Shown: positions 6,169-9,058 of the stretch, in pieces | Layout of the letters: each line of letters begins with the position of its first letter | Numbering within the stretch: the first letter of the stretch is position 1 | DNA from: Methyloceanibacter sp. | Lineage (GTDB): Bacteria > Pseudomonadota > Alphaproteobacteria > Rhizobiales > Methyloligellaceae | NCBI GenBank assembly: GCA_016649675.1 | Contig: JAENXG010000087.1 | Location: 1-9,058, forward strand | DNA length: 9,058 nt | Reading direction: 5' to 3' | Program-made: the position numbers and the translations under genes | The notes under the pieces: generated by a model | Databases searched by the model: none | What the model saw: only the letters and a program-made list of their open reading frames with translations | Told to the model about the DNA's origin: nothing

Positions 6169-6633
6169 ATGAGCAAGGCCTTTACCAAAGAGGCCGAAGG
6201 CGGGGAGGTCTATGACGATCTGCCCGATCGGCCGGTGTCGCCCTACAACCTCGTCACCCCGAAGGGGCTCGAGATGATCGAGGCCGAGCTCGCCCGCCTG
6301 CACGTGGACCACGCTCAGGCGCACGAGGCCGACGACCGGCCGAAGCTTGCCAAGATCAATCGGGACTTGCGCTATTGGACCTCGCGCCGGGCGACCGCCC
6401 AGGTGGCTGAGCCGCCGAGCGACGCGGCCGAGGTGCATTTCGGCTCGACGGTGACGATCGAGCGCGAGGATGGGCGCCGCCAGACCTACCGTATCGTGGG
6501 TGAGGACGAGGCCGAGCCGTCTCTCGGTACTCTGTCTTACGTGTCGCCCGTGGCGCAGGCGCTGATGGGGAAGCAAGTGGGCGACGTCGTGCAAGCCGGC
6601 GTCGCGGAAGCCACCATCGTCAAGATCGCTTAG
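6169..6633 (+). CDS. GreA/GreB-family transcription factor with shortened N-terminal hairpin
   Basis: The 154-residue protein has a clear GreA/GreB C-terminal domain: FGSTVTIEREDGRR, YRIVGEDEAEPSLGTLSYVSPVAQALMGKQVGDVV, which docks on RNA polymerase next to the secondary channel. After an acidic leader (DDLPDRPVSPYN) comes VTPKGLEMIEAELARL, the start of the coiled coil, and NRDLRYWTSRRATAQV, which resembles the second helix of GreB. Between them the usual tip segment with GD(L/R)SEN and its catalytic acidic pair is missing and replaced by the short HEADDRPKLAKI. It may therefore regulate polymerase without normal transcript cleavage (inference). The ATG at 6169 starts at MSKAFTKEAEGG; the ribosome site is weak, and an in-frame GTG at 6163 is possible. 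Its end overlaps the convergent PHA-system gene by 14 bases. Confidence 0.88.
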   Translation: MSKAFTKEAEGGEVYDDLPDRPVSPYNLVTPKGLEMIEAELARLHVDHAQAHEADDRPKLAKINRDLRYWTSRRATAQVAEPPSDAAEVHFGSTVTIEREDGRRQTYRIVGEDEAEPSLGTLSYVSPVAQALMGKQVGDVVQAGVAEATIVKIA

Positions 6634-6952
6634 CGGGCTTGGTCGGCTTCTCCAGCATGAGCTTGCCCTGTCTCTGTACCAGCGCCTTCGCCTTGTTGGC
6701 GAGCAGCGAGAGCATCCAGGGAAGTTGCACCTCGAGCCGCACGTGATCTTCGGCAACGTCGACGGTACCGTTTGCATTCTGCCCCAGCAGGCTTGCGCGG
6801 AAATCGAGATGGTCTCCCGCCCACTCGTCCTTGAGCACGACGAACTTCTCGCCGAGTGTCGAGCGCACAGTGCCGAAGCCTGCTTTCAGGCGCTTCACGG
6901 CTTCCTGCTTGCCGAGCTTGTGCGGAATGGTGACGACGACCGGTTGGGACAT
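6620..6952 (-). CDS. Polyhydroxyalkanoic acid system family protein (PHA granule-related)
   Basis: The 110-residue protein matches the pattern of the PHA_gran_rgn family, small proteins linked to polyhydroxyalkanoate granules: VVVTIPHKLGKQEAVKRLKAG at the N-terminus, WAGDHLDFRASLLGQNANGTVDVAEDHVRLEVQLPWML in the middle and a basic tail. The biochemical role of the family is poorly defined. The frame is open further upstream, but the ATG at 6952 gives the conserved MSQPVVVTIPHKLG start and has AGAGG about eight bases before it. It is convergent with the Gre-family gene (14-base overlap). A phasin-like gene lies about 1.4 kb away, the only other sign of PHA metabolism here. Confidence 0.85.
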   Translation of the reverse strand: MSQPVVVTIPHKLGKQEAVKRLKAGFGTVRSTLGEKFVVLKDEWAGDHLDFRASLLGQNANGTVDVAEDHVRLEVQLPWMLSLLANKAKALVQRQGKLMLEKPTKPAKRS

Positions 6953-7112
6953 CCTTGGGACCTCTCGCGTGACGCGGGCGCTAAATTCCTTCCTCATGTG
7001 GGGGAAGAGGCGCCTCGGCGCAAGGCGATAGGCCACCCACGAAAGCAAACGGGCGCAAGGACTTGCGGCCCTTGCGCGCGGTTGACCGAAGGTCGACTGC
7101 GTCTCGCCCGGC
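6953..7112. other. Intergenic stretch with hairpins, no gene seen
   Basis: This 160-base region lies between two minus-strand genes and should contain the PHA-system gene promoter. It holds the 10-base palindrome GAGGCGCCTC at 7007-7016 and two hairpins described separately. No coding frame is supported. Confidence 0.4.
7053..7077 (-). terminator. Hairpin, candidate terminator of the broken secreted-protein gene
   Basis: GCGCAAGG (7053-7060) pairs perfectly with CCTTGCGC (7070-7077) over a 9-base loop. On the minus strand it follows the stop codon at 7113 by about 35 bases and is trailed by CCGTTTGCTTTC, a loose T-rich run. A second, smaller stem at 7081-7097 (GTTGACC/GGTCGAC, one G-T pair on the plus strand) lies between it and the gene. 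Position and stem quality fit a terminator; the T-run is imperfect. Confidence 0.45.
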
Positions 7113-7695
7113 CTAGCTCAGCGAATGGCCGAAGGTGAGCGGGTCGCCGATCTCGGCGAAGGCCCAGACCTGGGCATCAGCGGTCGCGTCGCAGAGATAG
7201 ACGCTGCCCCCGCCCATCTCGATGAAGACGAAATAGCCGGGCACCCAATCTCCCGCGAGCCCGTCCTGGCCGCTTCCGACCACTTTGCCCGGTCCCTCTG
7301 AGAGGGAGGCCTGGCAGGCGCGCTCGGCCACGTCGAGCGGATTGTGCTCAGGCGTCGGCACGGTGCCGTCATCGGTCGCCTTGTCGATACTGACGAGCTT
7401 CGCGCCCGCGCCGTTCAAGAGGTCGCCGGTGATCATGGGGTAGGCGTAGATATGACCGTCGCTATCGGCGCTGCAGAGCCAAAGGTTGGCGTCGGCGTCG
7501 GTAAGCCAGACGAGGTTCCCGCCGCGGCCGTCGTCGATCGCGGTGACGGCGACGGCAGGCTGATGCGCGCTGGCGCTCGAGCAGGCCTTGATCGCCGAGG
7601 CGTGAGGCGTCCGTGGCGCTGGCCGGGACCGACAGGCTCGCTGCGAGCGCAAGCGCGACAAGCCCAGCGCCCAAGGGCAAATGCTTGAGGTTCAT
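7113..7695 (-). pseudogene. Secreted two-repeat cysteine protein, frameshifted by a 7-base duplication
   Basis: From the ATG at 7695 the minus strand encodes a clean signal peptide (MNLKHLPLGAGLVALALAAS, then LSVPASA, likely cleaved before T29), but this frame then turns to Arg-rich nonsense. The body of the protein continues in the +1 frame from about 7600 to the TGA at 7113. At 7597-7610 the 7-mer ACGCCTC (minus strand) occurs twice in tandem. Removing one copy rejoins the frames as SVPASATDASAIKACSS and gives a 191-residue exported protein. The mature part has two related halves, each with an early AC(S/Q) and a later (W/Y)LC followed by an aromatic strand: IKAC with WLCSADSDGHIYAYP, and ERAC with YLCDATADAQVWAF. 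They probably form one disulphide each in the periplasm. The function is unknown. It may be a true mutation, a reversible switch or a sequencing error. Confidence 0.8.
7597..7610 (-). repeat. 7-base tandem duplication (ACGCCTC x2)
   Basis: Plus-strand GAGGCGT is repeated exactly at 7597-7603 and 7604-7610. Seven bases shift the reading frame by one, which is exactly the offset between the signal-peptide frame and the mature-protein frame of the surrounding gene. Confidence 0.9.
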
Positions 7696-7775
7696 GATTT
7701 TGCTTCCTTCCGCTCCTGAAGGCAGGATTGCCTCGAGGTGTTCGCCCTCAGATGGCGCGCCGCGGCGCTAAGCTT

Positions 7776-7791
7776 TGTGAGGCTCGTCACA
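7776..7791. promoter_or_regulatory. Perfect CRP-type palindrome TGTGA-N6-TCACA
   Basis: TGTGA (7776-7780) and TCACA (7787-7791) are separated by six bases, and the symmetry extends two bases on each side (TTTGTGA/TCACAAA). This is the canonical half-site arrangement for CRP-like cAMP receptor proteins. It lies about 80 bases upstream of the broken secreted-protein gene and downstream of the SelW-like gene, so it most likely acts on the former. It could also form a small hairpin, but no T-tract follows on the minus strand. Confidence 0.5.
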
Positions 7792-7826
7792 AAAAGCAGA
7801 AGGAAGAGAGCGGCGTGGCGGGGAGG

Positions 7827-8123
7827 CTAAGGTTTGGACTCTTTGGTATCGACATGGCCGAGATCGCGATCGGGCGCGACCTGATCCCGCACCATCTGCT
7901 TCAACTCCTTGATCTCGGGAAAGCGTCCCTGATCCTTGCGCGACCAGATCAGCTTGTCATCGATGCGAACCTCGAAGACGCCGCCGGTATCGTCGGGAAT
8001 GAGGGTGACCGAGCCGAGCTCCTCGGCGAAGGTCGAGAGCAGCTCCTGCCCCATCCAGGCCGCCCTGAGCAGCCAGTTGCAGAGCCGGCAATAGGTGATC
8101 GCGACGTTTGGGCCAGGCACCAT
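7827..8123 (-). CDS. SelT/SelW/SelH-family (Rdx) selenoprotein-like protein, Cys form
   Basis: The 98-residue protein has the thioredoxin-like Rdx pattern: a beta strand leading into a redox motif YCRLCNW (C12, C15; selenoprotein relatives have Sec at the second position), the helix LLRAAWMGQELLSTF, TGGVFEVRIDDKLIWSRK, then FPEIKELKQMVRDQVAP and the tail DRDLGHVD. Members are small thiol-redox proteins of uncertain substrate. Both active cysteines are ordinary TGC codons, so no selenocysteine is needed. The ATG at 8123 has AGGA about nine bases upstream. The gene is divergent from the phasin-like gene, with an FNR/FixK-type box in the shared region. Confidence 0.9.
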   Translation of the reverse strand: MVPGPNVAITYCRLCNWLLRAAWMGQELLSTFAEELGSVTLIPDDTGGVFEVRIDDKLIWSRKDQGRFPEIKELKQMVRDQVAPDRDLGHVDTKESKP

Positions 8124-8210
8124 GGCAGAAAGTCCTATTTCGTTAAGCGCGGAGCAACCTTACGAGGGTTAGAAGGCGAATTCGGCCCCCTCAAGAGCCC
8201 GCCAGCTTGT

Positions 8211-8224
8211 TTGAGGCTAATCAA
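8211..8224. promoter_or_regulatory. FNR/FixK-type box TTGA-N6-TCAA
   Basis: TTGAGGCTAATCAA matches TTGA-N6-TCAA, the core of the box bound by FNR, FnrN and FixK proteins (full form TTGAT-N4-ATCAA, one mismatch here). It is placed about midway between the divergent SelW-like gene (start 8123) and phasin-like gene (start 8307). Centred at 8217.5, it would put a class II start site near 8259, with TACGCT at 8252-8257 in roughly the -10 position for the phasin gene. The site call is motif-based only. Confidence 0.45.
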
Positions 8225-8306
8225 GGCCGGCCCTTTCATCGCGGTGTAGTTTACGCTAGATGACGGCGTGATAGCCGCCAGCGATGTTCGTCAGACGGAG
8301 GCGATG

Positions 8307-8717
8307 ATGCAAGACCCCATTTGTGCCGATGCTGTGAGCCAATCTCGCCTGTTCAATCCCCTCCTCGACTTTGTCGTTGCCGGTGCGGAAGCTCAGCTGA
8401 AGGCCTGGCAGGCTTTTCAGGTGGAGGGCACGCGCTTTGTCGCCAAGCGGATGAGCGCCAATCTCGAGCACTTACGGGCGCTCGGCCATTGCAGCGAGGC
8501 CCAGTCCATCGGCGAATGCCAGGGAGCTTGGCTCCACGATGTCCAGAAGGACTATGCCGAGGAATGGAGCCGGATTGTCGCAACGACGTTCGCGATTGGT
8601 TTTGCCGACCTCGCTCCCACGGGAGGGCTTTTCGGCCTGCGCGCGGCGCAAGCCGGGCCTGAGACTGAGCCTCAGCCGCAACCCCAGCCCCAGAGGAAGC
8701 TTCAAGCCGCGGCTTGA
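8307..8717 (+). CDS. Phasin-like protein
   Basis: The 136-residue protein is mostly amphipathic helix and resembles the phasin-2 family, which coats polyhydroxyalkanoate granules: LLDFVVAGAEAQLKAWQAF, FVAKRMSANLEHLRAL, a break with CSEAQSIGECQ, then LHDVQKDYAEEWSRIVATTF. It ends in a low-complexity tail, Gly/Ala stretches then PQPQPQPQ. There is no signal peptide, so it is cytoplasmic. Two ATGs in a row occur at 8304 and 8307; GGAGG at 8297-8301 is two bases from the first and five from the second, so 8307 is preferred. The upstream region has a TTGA-N6-TCAA box. The phasin call rests on pattern and on a PHA-system gene in the window; a general helical protein of another family is possible. 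Confidence 0.72.
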   Translation: MQDPICADAVSQSRLFNPLLDFVVAGAEAQLKAWQAFQVEGTRFVAKRMSANLEHLRALGHCSEAQSIGECQGAWLHDVQKDYAEEWSRIVATTFAIGFADLAPTGGLFGLRAAQAGPETEPQPQPQPQRKLQAAA

Positions 8718-8883
8718 ACGGCGTTGCTCCATTGCTTAGCAGTAGAGGCTGCGCCCCCGCCGCTGAAAAGGCGCGATTGGGTGTTTTGAGCGTGTGGCCC
8801 GCGTCCTGGACCGTGCTGAGGTCATCAGCCTGTAACAGCATCCTGGCTTGTTCAGGGCCGCAAATTGCGGGAAAGAGAGAGCC
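8718..8883. other. Intergenic stretch before the right-edge gene
   Basis: This 166-base gap separates two plus-strand genes. A weak GCGCC/GGCGC pairing (about 8753-8777) could follow the phasin gene but lacks a T-tract at the right place. A short dyad CCGCAA-A-TTGCGG (8858-8870) lies 13 bases before the next ATG. No gene is supported. Confidence 0.35.
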
Positions 8884-9058
8884 ATGCGAATGATTCCCCG
8901 CACACCCTCCCGCCTGTTCCTGTCCGCCCTCGCTACGACGGCGGTGCTGGCGCTCGCTTGTTGGCACGCCGCCCAGGCCGCCAGCAATCCCTTCGACACC
9001 CTTCTCGGCTCGTGGCGGGGAAGCGGGCAGATTGAGCTCGACGGCGGCCGGAGGGAGC
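8884..9058 (+). CDS. Exported protein of unknown function (cut by right edge)
   Basis: An ATG at 8884 preceded by GAGAGAG opens a frame that runs off the window after 58 codons. Residues 1-31 form a typical signal peptide: basic start (MRMIPRTPSR), hydrophobic core LFLSALATTAVLALA, and AQA as the likely cleavage site. The mature part begins ASNPFDTLLGSWRGSGQIEL, which resembles small alphaproteobacterial exported proteins opening with a GSWxGxGxI strand; no function is assigned. With so little present, only export to the periplasm can be stated with fair confidence. Confidence 0.75.
   Translation, partial: MRMIPRTPSRLFLSALATTAVLALACWHAAQAASNPFDTLLGSWRGSGQIELDGGRRE

Noticed and set aside
5935..6777. 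A 280-codon minus-strand frame across the Gre-family gene
   Set aside because: It runs antisense to a well-supported GreA/GreB domain and has no recognisable protein features.
7007..7016. 10-base palindrome GAGGCGCCTC as an operator
   Set aside because: It is short, very GC-rich and unaccompanied by promoter-like sequence; such palindromes are frequent by chance at this base composition.
7827..8123. Selenocysteine in the SelW-like protein
   Set aside because: Both residues of the CxxC are cysteine codons and there is no in-frame TGA, so no recoding is needed.
7728..8249. A 173-codon plus-strand frame opposite the SelW-like gene
   Set aside because: The minus strand carries the Rdx motifs; the plus frame is its complement and shows no family pattern.

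Overview
The window is GC-rich, densely coded bacterial chromosome. Gene content (UdgX-type uracil-DNA glycosylase, PII protein, a PHA-system protein plus a phasin, a SelW-like Rdx protein, several small conserved exported or membrane proteins) and base composition suggest an alphaproteobacterium, most likely Hyphomicrobiales (rhizobia-like). No rRNA, tRNA, CRISPR array, insertion sequence, integrase or phage gene was seen. It reads as ordinary core/accessory chromosome rather than a mobile island.

Left part (1-2900): a NUDIX hydrolase cut by the left edge (minus) is divergent from a calcineurin-like metallophosphoesterase (plus). The latter converges, with a 14-base overlap, on a gene for a protein with a single C-terminal membrane segment (minus). 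After about 200 bases without a clear gene comes a possible 34-codon CxxC micro-ORF that overlaps by GTGA the start of a flavodoxin-fold NAD(P)H oxidoreductase.

Middle part (2990-6640): a 455-residue membrane-anchored protein of unknown function with two Gly/Ala-rich hydrophobic stretches (minus) is divergent from udgX (plus). udgX converges with a 6-base gap on a two-gene minus-strand unit, a PII signal protein followed by a small multi-pass membrane protein. The frame of the membrane protein is open back to the PII stop codon without a normal start codon. Divergent from PII is a GreA/GreB-family factor with a shortened N-terminal hairpin (plus), which overlaps by 14 bases the end of a polyhydroxyalkanoic-acid-system protein (minus).

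Right part (6950-9058): a secreted two-repeat Cys protein is broken by a 7-base tandem duplication just after its signal peptide. Upstream of it lies a perfect TGTGA-N6-TCACA palindrome, then a SelW/Rdx-like protein (minus). Divergent from that is a phasin-like protein (plus), and the shared region carries a TTGA-N6-TCAA (FNR/FixK-type) box. The right edge cuts a small exported protein of unknown function.

The PHA-system protein, the phasin and the FNR/FixK-type box together hint at carbon storage tied to oxygen status. The PII-membrane protein pair hints at nitrogen/energy control of a membrane process. Both are inferences from layout.
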